Assembly (NCBI GenBank): GCA_024336345.1 | Contig: JANFOG010000007.1 | Location: 434,001-498,000 of the forward strand | DNA: 64,000 bases | Direction of reading: 5' to 3' | Source of the DNA: Mariannaea sp. PMI_226 | Taxonomy: Eukaryota > Ascomycota > Sordariomycetes > Hypocreales > Nectriaceae | Part shown: one piece after another, positions 31,803 to 43,537 of the stretch | How positions within the stretch are numbered: position 1 is the stretch's first letter | Layout of the letters: each line of letters opens with the position of its first letter | The notes under the pieces: model-generated | Told to the model about the DNA's origin: nothing | Seen by the model: the letters and a program-made list of their open reading frames with translations, nothing else | Databases searched by the model: none | Position numbers and translations under genes: made by a program

Positions 31803-34800
31803 TAGGAATCGAGTAAAAAAAGTTGGTGTGGGCACATATAGAGCTTTTCTTTGTCCTTGAGGTGTTACGCTCCGGTAGAGAAGCGTAGATGAGGAACGTC
31901 CAAAGATGACTTCGCTGATGTGGGGGAAGTTGCCGAAAACTGGATGGAGTGGCAATGTCTAAATCTCTTTGGATATAAATCTTTCTTTTATTTTGGTGCA
32001 GAACAGACACAAGGGTGAGACGCTGCTGGCTTAATCGAGTTGAGCTGGAAGATGCACAAGATGTTCAAATGAAGTCGGTGGTGTTGCAAGGATTGTAGCA
32101 GGCACGGATCGCCTCTTATCACGAAGCAGGAAAGAAACTACAAATGAGTGAGGGGAACTGTTTATAGGATAGCTGTGAAGAACAGAAGAGGCCAAGACTG
32201 TAAAAAAAAAATTGGGAGTAGATGTGGACTATCACATATAGGTGGAAGTTCCACACGCTTGTCAGCTATAGGACCCCTGCGCGATGGCGGGATAACGCAC
32301 CAACTCGGGAACACCCTCATGAGAAAAGAGTCAACATATTGAGAGAAGATATCTAGCATGCTAGTGTCCATTCCCAATATGTTTGGTCTCTGTTAAGACG
32401 ACGAAGCGAGTGTGTGTGTATGCTCCTCATCTGGCTTGTGAGTGGACGTTGTGGAAATACATGATTGTCTTTTGGCCTTGTCATGCATGGCTGGGGTTGT
32501 CGAGGGTGGACCCTCGATCCCAAGCGCGCTCAAAATCAATCGGGGAACACGGGCAGGGGCCCGTTCGTCCCTGTGACTGTGTAGTATTCTTGTGTCACCA
32601 CATTTTCAGGGCCTTTTTTCAGGTTAACAGGCACATCTACAGGCACACCTACCCCGCTTCTCTCTGAACCTAACTCGCTTGCAGTCTTTGGTTGGTTAGG
32701 GTCATCATGGAACCCAGGATGTCATCTGCACAACCTCAAACGGTCAGACGTGACAATCTTATCGAGGCTAGTTATAGAAAGCAAGGTCTGCGATAGTGGC
32801 AACGGCGTACAAGGTGAAGTGCCGACGGTACTGATAAGATGAGAATCGGTGCTCCCTTTCCTAGCCATATTACTCTCAAAGTTGGTGACGAAAAAAAAGT
32901 AAAATGACCGAGGGGGAAAGTAGGTCTCGGTTTGCCACACCTGAGGATCTGCGTTGAGGAAGCCTCATCAAATTGCCAGGTGAACTGGGCGAAGCTACCG
33001 TGGTAAGTCCAGATCGGGCAAGCGACGAGCGATTCAGTTAGACAGAAATTAGTGTACCGTTGATTTGATTACCCAAGGATCTTGTCATAGGCGAGTAATA
33101 GATGGGGTAAGCCGTGGGCTCCTCTTCCACCCTCTGCCGAGTCGTCGACATTCGCATGCGAGGAACAGTATCGAGAGCAGCCATCAACGAAGCCCAGGGT
33201 TGAAAGTAAGGAGCCATCAAACCACCCTGTCCTGATTTCTTGTTTCCAAATGAAGCGTGCTGCATTCGTGCTTGTACTGATTGTTCATTAGCCTCACCAT
33301 AATCACGACACCATTATGTGCTGATCGCCGGCACATATGGTTCATCTGGGCATGCGGGGTTCTTCGAACCTTTTGACTGCCGCAGGACAAGACGATGAAA
33401 AAAACTAAAACCTGGACAGGGGTCATTACCAACAGGAGGGAGGGCCACTGACAAAACTGGGTGAGTTAGCTTATGTGTCCGGGGAGTTGCGCGCGTTCGC
33501 TATTGTACGGAGTAGCTGCATCCGTCCTGAGGTAGGGATAGAGATACGGATAATCAAGCCAAGCCACAAGCTACAACACAACGGGTACCTGTATTGTAGT
33601 TGCTGCGTTCTCTTTAAGCCCCCGCTTGGCTAGAACGATGTCCATGGGAATCGGAGAAAGGAGACGAAGAGGAGAAGACGGAAGACTCACTTGGTTTTCC
33701 GTAGCGTGTACAGGTTAACAGTGGCTAGGAAGTCGAATGGATGAATGGAGGGGGGAGAACATAATACCCGCTTTCTTATTGGCCCAAACCCCTGTAAACG
33801 TACCTTACCTCGAGGGAACCTTAATTCGCTAAATTGCATGCGGCACAGACTGGGCAAGCGCAGGGTCCAGACCTCTTGACCAGGCTTCCTGGCTCAAACC
33901 TTGCTGAGGGACTGGATACAGTAACCGGAGCCGCCTCCAATCCATCCTACTCGCTGCCATCAATACTACTATACTATGTATGGTATGTAGGACGTCCATA
34001 TGGCGTGGTGTGGCGTACATAGTGAACAGGGTGCAGGTGCTTGCGGTTTTTGCATCTGGAAGTCTTTGAAACACACCAAGCAACATGGCATCTGCCACGG
34101 TATCATATCCGCTGTCGAAGATTGTAACGAGGCTGTACAGATTAGACAAACTGGGGGCATGGTCGCCTAGCCTTCCTAGGGCATCATTGTGGCTAATATC
34201 AACCAAGGTACCTTACAGTCCAGTGCGGCAAGTTACATGATACCTGTTTTGCGCCCTCCGGCTTTCCTTACTTCAAATAACTTACCCTTTTGAAGGCTTT
34301 AGTGAACTCTCGGTAGCACACTTTTCTAATCCAGAGTTATCGCTTACCATCTTGCAAAAGCTGCGTCGCCCGCAAAGAGGGATAGATATTGTCAAGATGA
34401 TGTCACGTATGCGGGATTTGTCAAGCAGTACCGTACCTTACCTTAACAAACAACAACCTCTATTCTCCTTCTGTACCGAGACAAGCACCACAGCTATCAA
34501 CACGAAAAGTATCTCGGCCCTCCCAGTCACTCTTGGCCCCATGCATGACCTTAGGGACGTGACTGCGCCGTACCAATCAACTGAGAGGTGTGGCCATACG
34601 AATTGGGGATATTACGCCGCCACACCGTTACTAGCGCGAATCTCTGTTCCCAAGAATCTGACAGAACCCTTGAAGGGCCTGCTGGAGGGCTGGTGAGGGG
34701 CTACAGGGTGGTCAGCGACCAGACACCACAACATGTAATCGACATTATGATGTGAGATGTGAGTCGATTCAGCTCCGTCGTCTGGCTGGCCGTTGCACTT

Positions 34801-36241
34801 CTTTCCCCTCCATTCTTGCTTCTGCTTCTGCTTCCCTCGTGGCACTCCCGAATGGACCCGGAAGCACACGCCGTCCCTGTCTGGTCCCTCAAACTCGTAC
34901 AGACCAGGCCACCTTAGATGAGATGAAGTGTACGCCTCATGCACATGCTACGCATACAGGAAATAGATCACCACGGTGAATACGGTGCATGCAATACCCG
35001 CGACGACGGGCATCTGAGACCTTAGCGCTAGGTGTTTGAGCCCCAGGTTGATTTCTAAATTCCATGCCATGCCAGAGACTAGAAACTAGAAAGCCAGTTG
35101 CAATGTTTCACATGCTTAAGTTTTTATTCATCGGCTGCGGGGCTTGGCATAAAAAGAAATCAAAACAACGCGTCGACCAATCCGGAAATATCACAGTGGT
35201 TGCATATGTCAGCATTTTCGTAAATTGAATTGCCATCAAGTGCACCACCATACATGCCGACCAAATGCATTTCATTAATCAATGGTGACTCAATGAGAAC
35301 ATACCGAGCGAAGATAATTGAAGCTTATTTATGCAATCAATGGTTTTACAAGCCGCTTTTGACGCAACAATGGGGGTGTAGCCCGTAAAATCTCTCCATC
35401 ACAGAGTTCCAAGTATTTGATGACCAGGGCTACGGTTGACAAGAAGATGATTTACTTTCAATGGCATAGATTGTGTATTGATGAATGATTGATTTCTGCT
35501 ACTGAAGCCCAGGTCCAATACAAATCCACCTATGAGATTGAGAGGAAACAGCTCTCCTTTCTAGTCTTTCGTATGAAGCCTAACAGATGAGACGTCAGTT
35601 AAATGGGCTATATGGTGCTGGATTCAAGTCAAAAAAATCCCCCCGAGAAAAAACCTCGAAAAAAAACCCTCCAAAAGAAAACCGATTGCAATGCTGCGCC
35701 GATGCTCATGGCAGTGAAACTTGGTGATTGTTGCGATGGCAGGCCCGAGGAGAATGGGAGGTTTGATGACAGGGCCATGACGAGCGTGTCGGAGAAGCAG
35801 ACGCAGAATTGCAGATCTGTTGTGGCCCTTGAAGTTAAAGTGGCCTCAGCCTCTTGTTGGCGCGACGTCAAACTTTGATCAGCGGCTAGTAGGTGCGCAG
35901 TCCACTACTCTCAGCCGCTGTAGTTTTCTCATACAGCGGCGTGTTGTAAATCATTCATCTATCTACTTCGTATGTCACTTCTTTTTGGTCTGGTGAATGT
36001 GATACGATACACCATTCTTGTGAGCTCAGATACAGACTTTCCGTAATTCTGGTCGCTATGTCATCGTCTCATAATTTCCCTTATTATCGTCGCTATTCTA
36101 GTCCGAAGCTGGCTTCTCCTTTCATAGTTACAACATTTCAAACCATAGACCCTCAATGCAGCGTAAGAAGTTTGTTTGCCCAATTGATGAATCTTTTGAA
36201 GCATATGACGCTGATTCATTAATTAATTATACTATGGCCAG
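31803..36241. other. 4.4 kb without a recognisable gene
   Basis: This is the longest empty interval of the window. Frames on both strands are short, without conserved motifs or consistent splicing. It contains the bZIP promoter (right side of that gene), several A- or T-rich tracts (for example 32202-32210 and 35632-35682) and no terminal repeats that I could detect by eye. It is probably degraded sequence, like the flanking relics. Confidence 0.45.
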
Positions 36242-37045
36242 ATTTTGCTCGCTCGCGTCTGTGACGAGGCCGAGCGCTACGATGACATGATTTCCCTTCC
36301 AAGGGAAGCCATCAATTCGGGTGGTAAGCTGAGCGTTGATGAGCGGAGCCTTCTCTTTCTTGCATTTAGAAACGTTGTCAGCAGCCGTCGTGCCAGCTGG
36401 CACATCATCGTCAGCGTTGAGCAAAATGAATCGAAGAAGGATCGTAAAAATATTACTACTATTCGTGGATGCCGCAATAAACTTGAGAATGAACTCGACA
36501 AGGTCTGTGGAGATGTACTGGAGCGGCTAGATAGAAGCCTGATCCCCAATGACAATTCTGGCGAGTTGAGAGTTTTCTATTACAAGTTGTATGCCTATCC
36601 TCCTGGCATCGCCTGGCCACTCACTCAGATTGATTCTTGATCTCTCAGGAAGGGCGACTACGGCCGCTACCTGGCCGAGTTCACCTCAGGTGAGAAATGC
36701 AACGTTGTAGTCACATCGGCTAAAGAGGTTTATATAGCGAGTGTCAAAACTGCCTTAGGTTCGACTTAACCAAGATGTACTGATCAGAAAGTTTGGATTG
36801 TTTCTTAGCTTGCTACCAACAGTGCTCAGACAGAACTCACGGTCAACCACCCGTTGTGGCTATGGTTGGCTCTCAACTTTTCTGTCTTTTACCACGATGC
36901 CCTCACTTCATACGAGCAGGCCCCGGAGTCTCTGGAAGCATGCGCTTGACGAAGCCATTGTCAAACTCGATGCAATGACTAAGGGATATTGCGACGACTG
37001 CATCCTCGTAATGCATCATACTTGTGACAACAGAAACCTTCGGGA
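36242..37045 (+). pseudogene. Decayed 14-3-3 protein gene copy
   Basis: A 14-3-3 protein can be read along this stretch: ARVCDEAERYDDM, KLSVDERSLLFLAFRNVV, SSRRASWHIIVSVEQ and SLIPNDNSGELRVFYYK, then after a likely intron (about 36588-36650) KGDYGRYLAEFTSGEK. The phosphopeptide-groove block LALNFSVFYHDALTS follows at about 36871-36915, then LDEAIVKLDAMTKGY. The frame breaks at about 36928-36948 (TGA in one frame, continuation in another), and the segment around 36760-36810 contains stops unless a weak-signal intron is assumed. The start exon is not found. Intact fungal genomes carry one or two essential 14-3-3 genes, so this divergent copy is probably an extra, non-functional paralogue. Confidence 0.8.
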
Positions 37046-37664
37046 TATTCCAGGATATAATAAAGTTAGAGCGGGTTGTTCGGAGAGACACAAAGAGTAA
37101 CTCCAGGACGCGCATTCAATCGATTTCCGTACCTCACATTTCACATATGCCTGAAATTTAAACCCTAGGCAATAGAAAAGAGACGTAGAGGAACTAAGGA
37201 AACTGAGCTACGGCATTTTCTGTCATGTTCCATAGTAACCTAGCCACCCGCCGACCTCAATTATCTACCTTGGCAAAACTAGATTCTCTTCAACGTACAT
37301 TGTAAACTCCAAGGAAGTTGAAGTGGACCAAAGAGTCTACTCCTAGTCTTGATAGATTATCTCCGTTGTGTTATGACATGATAAACGACATAGAACTAAT
37401 AATAAAACGGAAGAAATTTCTCAATCACTCCGTAGACAGGACAACTCCATTAGCTTAACTAAGTAATGTAAAGGAGAAGGTCCTTGCAGAACAAAACAAA
37501 ATCACTGCGTCTGGTTGCGGGATGCGGAATATCGGATTATCATTTCCTCCAAGTTGCCAATCCAGAAACCGCCTTCATACGCAAGAATCCACTTAACTCA
37601 AAATCACTGACATCAAGTGCTTGAACGATACACAGCCATCGACAAGTATCCCGGAAATTTATCC
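37046..37664. other. Intergenic, no gene seen
   Basis: A 0.6 kb stretch between the 14-3-3 relic and the 3' end of the secreted-protein gene; only short frames and A/T-rich sequence. Confidence 0.5.
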
Positions 37665-38624
37665 TCAGAATGCTGCCTGATTCACCAAATTAAAATTTCC
37701 AGAGGCTTGAAGTTGATTCCCAGGACCAACCATTCTCCAAGTCCACTGGGCAAATGGCGCCTGATTCCACTGAGCCTTCAGCAAGTCCCTCAGCGCCTCC
37801 AAGGACGAAAAGGCTTGGTCTTCACCCAGCGAAGCATTGAATGTGACGTCCATCTCAACGCTTCCAACCACCGCATTATTGGTATCCTGGAGATTCTTAC
37901 GGAGAGAGTAGGCCACATCGCCATTACCAAAACCGCCCCAGGAATGTAGATCGTTGAAGGCATCCCCAACATTGTTGACCAGAGAGTCCACTGCGATATT
38001 GATTGATGGGACGCCCGTCGGTGATGATAGTTCAAAGGTCTCCGTGACGCCTGGTGAGACCTCGACAACGGTGGTGACGTCTCGCTTCCGTAACACGGGC
38101 GAAGGCCGATGTGGCGCGACTGTGACTATGGCGGACTCAACATTGGTTGCACGTTTCGCGACCGTGACCATGGTAGTCGGGACTGGAGGTTCTTCTCGAC
38201 GTCCCACGGCCTGAATGCCAATCCCTGGTTGCGTTCCGATCTCAGCAGCCCATATTCCCCAGTTATCCGCTACGCCACCGAAGCCAGGGTTGGTCGCGCA
38301 ATTCTGCACAACTGCGCTGAAAGATGATGACAGCTCAGAACAAGGAATTTGGCTATCAACTGCTCGGGGGGTAGTTAATTGAGCGGTAACGCCGTTCGCA
38401 ACATGGATAATCTTGCCTCCAAGGCCGATTGTGATGAGCTTCTGGCCCATGCCAGGGTGGCAGCCCATGGCTGACAGGAAAGTCTGCATTGCCACTTGCG
38501 CATCTGCATTTGCGACCGGCTTTTGTCCATCCTGCCCTTGGGTGCAAGAAACGCTTGTCGGGTCTGCAAGAATTGCGTTGGCAAACAGCACGGCCACAAG
38601 GGCTGGGTATTGAACGATGCGCAT
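37665..38624 (-). CDS. Secreted protein of unknown function with dibasic processing sites
   Basis: Single-exon gene of 319 residues. The first ~20 residues (MRIVQYPALVAVLFANAILA) form a clear signal peptide with a small-residue cleavage site. The mature N-terminal part has four cysteines (27, 55, 95, 109), enough for two disulphides. Dibasic sites lie at residues 142-143 (RR), 157-158 (KR) and 179-181 (RKR), in a Pro/Val/Thr-rich stretch that separates the Cys domain from a cysteine-free C-terminal domain. KEX2-type cleavage could therefore release two domains. I do not recognise either domain. It could be an effector, a cell-wall protein or a self/non-self recognition molecule. Gene-poor, relic-rich surroundings are typical of fast-evolving secreted genes, but this is inference. 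Confidence 0.85.
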   Translation of the reverse strand: MRIVQYPALVAVLFANAILADPTSVSCTQGQDGQKPVANADAQVAMQTFLSAMGCHPGMGQKLITIGLGGKIIHVANGVTAQLTTPRAVDSQIPCSELSSSFSAVVQNCATNPGFGGVADNWGIWAAEIGTQPGIGIQAVGRREEPPVPTTMVTVAKRATNVESAIVTVAPHRPSPVLRKRDVTTVVEVSPGVTETFELSSPTGVPSINIAVDSLVNNVGDAFNDLHSWGGFGNGDVAYSLRKNLQDTNNAVVGSVEMDVTFNASLGEDQAFSSLEALRDLLKAQWNQAPFAQWTWRMVGPGNQLQASGNFNLVNQAAF

Positions 38625-40307
38625 TTTGGCGAAATGAGTGATGAACTGAAGAAGTGACTGGGGCTATGAGGAACCGTAGATTACCTAGAGGAGAAGAGGA
38701 TATTTATTCGTCTTCCATTTGAAAGTGATTTTGGAAACGAATTTGGAATTCTTGACAGTCAAAGCACTTTTAACAACATATAAATAGACACTATTACAAA
38801 GCTATGTAATCTGTATGTCATGATACTAACATCTCCACTATTTACGGCTGCGGCACGGAACATTTACCAATGCACCAAAGTCCTGTCCTCACCTCCCATC
38901 TCTGGTGATGAATCCTCCAGGAATCTTTACAGGTCATATCAGTTGGTGGTTGCACTTCTGTATGTGGTGTTGTAAAAGCCCAAAAGTTGTTCCCTGGCCT
39001 CCAATGGCGGAAGCTCACTTTCGGTAGATTATTGTTGAGGCACCTTGCGTCCCGGCCTGCATGTAAGGACAGACTTGATTGAACTACCCAAGGAGATTTC
39101 CCTTAGATTATTGCAGAGGGAGAGTTTACCTAACGTGGGATCTATCTAGCTAGGAAAAACAAGGAGGGATATAGGACACTTTAGGGGCGAGGACCTTTGT
39201 CAGATCACAGACGTATCTCCAAGTATTCTGGCTAGGTTCCACCTAGCCCTCCTTGGCAATTATCCTTCATCTCCCGCATTACCTCGTGCTCTTCCCCAAG
39301 GATCTACACTAAGTTGCAGGTTGACAAGCTGATTCAGCCGTAGGATTCGGTCGTAGGTCCCGGGCGTAGAAGTCGGCGAAACACTCTTGTTTGGCCGTAG
39401 ACATGAGTTGCGAGAGGTGAATGTCACAATGCTCCGCGGTCGCAGATACCCCTTGAGGACCCAGTAGTACTCGAAGACGGCATGATGCGGTTGTCTCAGA
39501 AACTAGTCCGCGGATCCGGGGAAACATTTACTAGTGTTCGTAGCGTGTGACTAGGAGTCGAACCCACCATCGCACGCCTCTATAAGATGATTTGGCCAGG
39601 GCGGATGTTCCATCCGAGCTATCTTCCCTGTGAAGTCATTTCGACTCGAAATCACGGATATGGAAAGAATGCAACTGTTATCAAGCGTGGTGTGTCGATA
39701 AAGTATGGTGAGAATTGAATTCAAATCATACTACAGCCATGCCCTTCCCCCGACTTTCGAACGCCTCCTGCGTCTGTCCTAATAAAGCTTTTCCGAATTT
39801 AATTGTTATGGTTTGCGTAGACCTATCGGTAAAAGGGCTTCGACATATTAAGTACCGTCAAGTGTATGACTTGCGATCCCTAAGTAAGCCATCCCATGAC
39901 CCAAGTCAGGTTGGTTATAGATGAAACATGACACTCATCTCAGTAATATGGATATATTCGAAGACTATTCGATCAAGACTTGCCCTTCCTGTCCACTCGC
40001 AAAGCCTCGGAAAATAGTACACAATCCTATATCGTGACAGCATCTCTCTATGAAATCTCTCAACGTGATAAATTATCCCAAATCTTTCTATTGGAACAAT
40101 TTAACGCTGAAACCCAATTCATATCCTTGGAAACGGTTTCCTTCTCTAAGTCATCCCAATAATCGCCATAGCCATAGCGTTCTTGATCTTCAGGCCTTCC
40201 AACTGGTTGGTCTGACACCTTGTATCTCTGAAACTCAATCTGGGTACTTATTAAACTAACAGCCTAAGCGAAGCCATTGAACTTGCTTCCATCCTCATTC
40301 AGGACGT
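38625..40307. other. Gene-poor interval with a tRNA-like relic
   Basis: No protein gene is recognised. The stretch near 38625-38700 is the promoter of the secreted-protein gene. A tRNA-like sequence on the minus strand at about 39546-39630 is described among the findings. The remainder is short frames in A/T-rich DNA. Confidence 0.45.
39546..39630 (-). pseudogene. tRNA-like relic
   Basis: On the minus strand an A-box-like TAGCTCGGATGG is followed ~55 bases later by a B-box-like GGTTCGACTCC. The T-stem pairs at four of five positions and a CGCC/GGCG pairing could form an anticodon stem around an intron-sized loop. The acceptor stem (GGGAAGA against TCACACG) and the D-stem do not pair. It therefore looks like a decayed tRNA gene or a chance RNA-polymerase-III box pair rather than a working tRNA. 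Confidence 0.3.
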
Positions 40308-41406
40308 CTAGATGCCCAGGCTCTGCGTCAGGTAATATGTCCCCTTCGCCCAACTCTTGGTCTCGAAGTCTGAAGTAAACCCGAAGAGCCATGATGGCGT
40401 TAACCTTTGTCTCTTTGTATTTTTACTATTCAGGTTTCCAACGCCATCACCAGGTTCAGGTTGTCTCAGCCTCTTCTTCGGGCTTCCATCGCTATGAGTA
40501 GTCAAAGAAGAGGAATCTCCGCCGTTACCGTCATTCTCGTCTTTCTCGTCATCCTCGTCATCATCTTCATCCTCGGCGCAGTATTCAAGATCTTCAAAGT
40601 CATAACCATAACCCGAAGTTGGCGAGTCATGGTCGCCAGCCGCTCGTCGTCAAGCCTCAGAGCATGACTCCCTTGAATACCCCAAAGTGATAATTCATAT
40701 TCCTGGTATCATCTTAGCCTTTGAATATGTCCATATTCAGTTCATTGACGCAATCGTCCGGCCATTGTTCCTCCAGCTCTCTACTCGTGACGGCGTATGA
40801 TCCTTGGCAGCGTTCGAGGTCGAACGAGTTTAATTCTGCGTGCTGTGCTGGATCACCGTTTATTATGGCTACGGTGGTATTTTGGGTGGACTGCTCCATG
40901 TATTGCTCATGCTTACCAATCTTTTCCTTCATTTCGCCTTTAATGCTTCCTCTTCCTCCTTGGTACATTGTCCCGAGGTGTCATTGGCCAAACCAGAGAC
41001 TGCAGCTTCATCCCACCCGATGCGGACGGTTTTATTTACGGCTATATCCTTCGCGTTTGGTGTGAAGACCTCGATTTTTTTTTTTTGCCTTGACACGAAT
41101 TTGCCGCCAGGAACTAAAGTCATCTAGGGCGAGGCTCTGGTGTTTTGCTCTGGTCCGGGTTGGCCGTCGGTCAGGAAGTAGTGATTCATGAGGCGATCCA
41201 GGTCACAGGTCGCTCTTTCGCCAGGCGCTATGTACTTGGAAAACTCGTAGTCTCTTTGTTTCTGTATCTCTATATCGTAAGCCTGAACTCCGCTTTCCCA
41301 TATCTACTGCAAGGGAGCATAGCTCTAAAAAAATACTTTGACAAAGCTAGTAAAAACCATTCTGCTCGAGTACTTGCGGCTCAGGGCGCTCTTCGAAGTC
41401 TGCCAT
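40308..41406 (-). pseudogene. Broken gene for an unrecognised protein with acidic and basic C-terminal tails
   Basis: Read on the minus strand, one coding logic runs through the whole stretch but is interrupted. A start MADFEERPEPQVLEQN lies at 41406. After a possible intron comes QRDYEFSKYIAPGERATCDL and later DGQPGPEQN. An in-frame TAG sits just before a VPGGKFVSRQKKKIEVF block (~41120-41070). A one-base shift follows at about 40930 (EEEEALKA to KEKIGKHEQYMEQS), then SFDLERCQGSYAVTSRELEE, and two in-frame stops near 40713 and 40671. A frame change then leads into an Asp/Glu run (~40590-40520) and a Lys/Arg-rich end. I do not recognise the family. The multiple lesions make a functional product unlikely. 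Confidence 0.65.
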
Positions 41407-42133
41407 TCCGTGTGCCCTCTTGAGAGTTGAGATACCGTGGTAGTGGCAGAAAATGGTCAAGTAAAAGCTTATTGCTCACTTCACCGGCCATTTCATCACG
41501 ACACGCCGCGGCGACGCGAAGCTATTCGCGCAGGCAGCTGGATCTCGTGGACGTTGGATTAGCTACTCAAGCTTGTCAATACGCTACTAGGCATGGTGCT
41601 AAAAAGGTACGTCCTCTCGCCTCAAGACGCAAGCCATTCAAATCCAGGTCTTGGGGTCCAACTAAGCATCAGTATATTCCGATTGATTCCATTATATTTT
41701 TCTATTTATTCTGGGTTGATTTGATCCACCCTAGGTTTTGGAAGTATGTGTTGCAGATGGAGACGCGAGTGCGTTGATCATCGTGCACAATCCCCATAAT
41801 ACTTGGTCATTACTCCAGAAGGTACCCAGTTTGCCTAGGTAGTTAGGTTGTCTACTTGTCTACCTGCGCCACGATACAAAATACGTACAGGGGCTGTGAA
41901 GGCCTGAGTCACGTCCGCACCAAACCAAAACCGGCAGATCGTCCTTTCGACTCATCGTGAGCCAGCCACGATGCATTCCGTAATGGGGGACCGTTAAGCG
42001 GGGGGGTTCTGATCTCGATACCATTTAAGCTACGGTATTTAGACTACGGTATTGATACATTGCAAAAGGTTTCAAGACTGCCTCTCTTCAGCAATACAAG
42101 GTCATCTTTGAAGTTTCCTTGCCAATAGAAAAG
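41407..42133. other. Intergenic, promoter of the acetyltransferase gene
   Basis: No gene is seen in this 0.7 kb stretch. Short coding-like fragments near 41560-41830 have no motif. The ~100 bases before 42134 are the likely promoter/leader of the acetyltransferase. Confidence 0.45.
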
Positions 42134-43537
42134 ATGGATGCGCACACTACATCAGCTACAGGCAGCGCAAGCAGCATGCTAGACCTTGAGCTAGACTGCC
42201 TCGGTCAACAACCACTTCTTCGCATCTATACCCAGATTAGCTTATGCTTTCCCGTACCCGATCCTTCATCGCACGCTTCCATCATCACCACTCTACAGAA
42301 TGGCCTGGAGCGCATGTCTCAATCCCTTCCATGGGTGGCCGGTCAAGTGGTTCAGGTCCCTGGCCCCGAGGGTAGCTCAGGCGTGTTCAAGATCAGAGCA
42401 CTGGACAAGACCCCAGGACTTATCATCAAGGATCTCCGAGGTGATCCATCCGCACCCACAATGGAGTCTCTCAGGCGCTCAGAGTTTCCGATGACGATGT
42501 TTGATGAGGACCTTATCGCTCCTCGAAGAACTCTTCCCGGTGGCCCCAACTTCGACCCGTCAGGGCCAGAACCTGTCCTGATCTTGCAGATAAATTGGAT
42601 TGAAGGCGGTCTAATACTCACCGTTAACGGGCAGCACGCCGCTATGGATATGACTGGCCAGGGAGAGCTCATGAGACTCCTTTCGAAGGCATGCAAAAAT
42701 GAGCCTTTTACAGACGAGGAGCTAGTCACCCAGAATCTTGCCCGAGATTCCATCGTTCCCTTCCTAGACGACTCGTACGAGCCGGGAGACGAACTTGTTG
42801 AACAGATTGTCCCTCCAGCCCCCCAACCATCCGCTTCAACAGAGACGCCATCTCCTCCGCCAAAAGCTCTCTGGGTCTACTTTTCCTTTGATCCAAAATC
42901 GCTCTCAGAGCTTAAAACGGAAACAGAGAAATCACTAGATGCATCTACCCCCTTCATCTCAACCGACGACGCCCTGACCGCCTTGGTGTGGAAGTCAACC
43001 ACTAGATCACGCGCTCCTCGCCTTCAACTCACTAGCAATACGAAACTTTCTCGTGCAGTCAATGTACGATCATGTGTTGGAGCTCCCAGCGGCTACCCTG
43101 GTCTACTCCAGAGTATGACGTACCACAATGAGACGGTGCAACAGCTTCTCGAGGCACCTCTCGGGGTCATTGCTTCTAAAATACGCGCGGAGTTGGAATC
43201 AGATAGGCTTCGATTCCGAGTTCAAGCGCTTGCAACATACGTGAAGAGGCTTTCAGACAAGTCGGGATTCTCTTTCACGGCACTGTCAAATCCTGGGACA
43301 GATGTAATGCTCAGCTCCTGGGCCAAAGTTAACTGCTGGGATCTCGATTTCAACTTGGGACTTGGAAAGCCAGAGTCTGTGAGACGGCCAATGTTTACGC
43401 CCGTTGAGAGTCTCATGTATATGATGCCGAAAGCGCCAAATGGCGAGATTAGTATGGCGATTTCATTGAGAGAAGAGGACATGGAAAGGTTGAAGAAGGA
43501 TGAAGAGTTTATGAAATACGGAAGATTTATCGGCTAG
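42134..43537 (+). CDS. BAHD-type acyltransferase of the trichothecene 3-O-acetyltransferase (TRI101/TRI201) family
   Basis: Single-exon gene of 467 residues; the frame extends upstream to 42119 but the first ATG is 42134. The acyl-CoA transferase HxxxD motif is NGQHAAMDM (H168, D172). The structural motif near the end appears as DFNLGLGKPESVRRP, and GLILTVNGQH, LSSWAKV and PVESLMYMMPK are characteristic of the TRI101/TRI201 group rather than plant BAHD enzymes. TRI101 acetylates the C-3 hydroxyl of trichothecenes as self-protection and biosynthetic step; related genes occur in non-producers. No other trichothecene-pathway gene is seen in this window. It is intact, with no disrupted motif. The substrate cannot be assigned from sequence alone; another secondary alcohol is possible. 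Confidence 0.92.
   Translation: MDAHTTSATGSASSMLDLELDCLGQQPLLRIYTQISLCFPVPDPSSHASIITTLQNGLERMSQSLPWVAGQVVQVPGPEGSSGVFKIRALDKTPGLIIKDLRGDPSAPTMESLRRSEFPMTMFDEDLIAPRRTLPGGPNFDPSGPEPVLILQINWIEGGLILTVNGQHAAMDMTGQGELMRLLSKACKNEPFTDEELVTQNLARDSIVPFLDDSYEPGDELVEQIVPPAPQPSASTETPSPPPKALWVYFSFDPKSLSELKTETEKSLDASTPFISTDDALTALVWKSTTRSRAPRLQLTSNTKLSRAVNVRSCVGAPSGYPGLLQSMTYHNETVQQLLEAPLGVIASKIRAELESDRLRFRVQALATYVKRLSDKSGFSFTALSNPGTDVMLSSWAKVNCWDLDFNLGLGKPESVRRPMFTPVESLMYMMPKAPNGEISMAISLREEDMERLKKDEEFMKYGRFIG

Noticed and set aside
30585..31955. Longer bZIP protein starting at 31955
   Set aside because: The first codon there is TTG; the first ATG in frame is at 31802.
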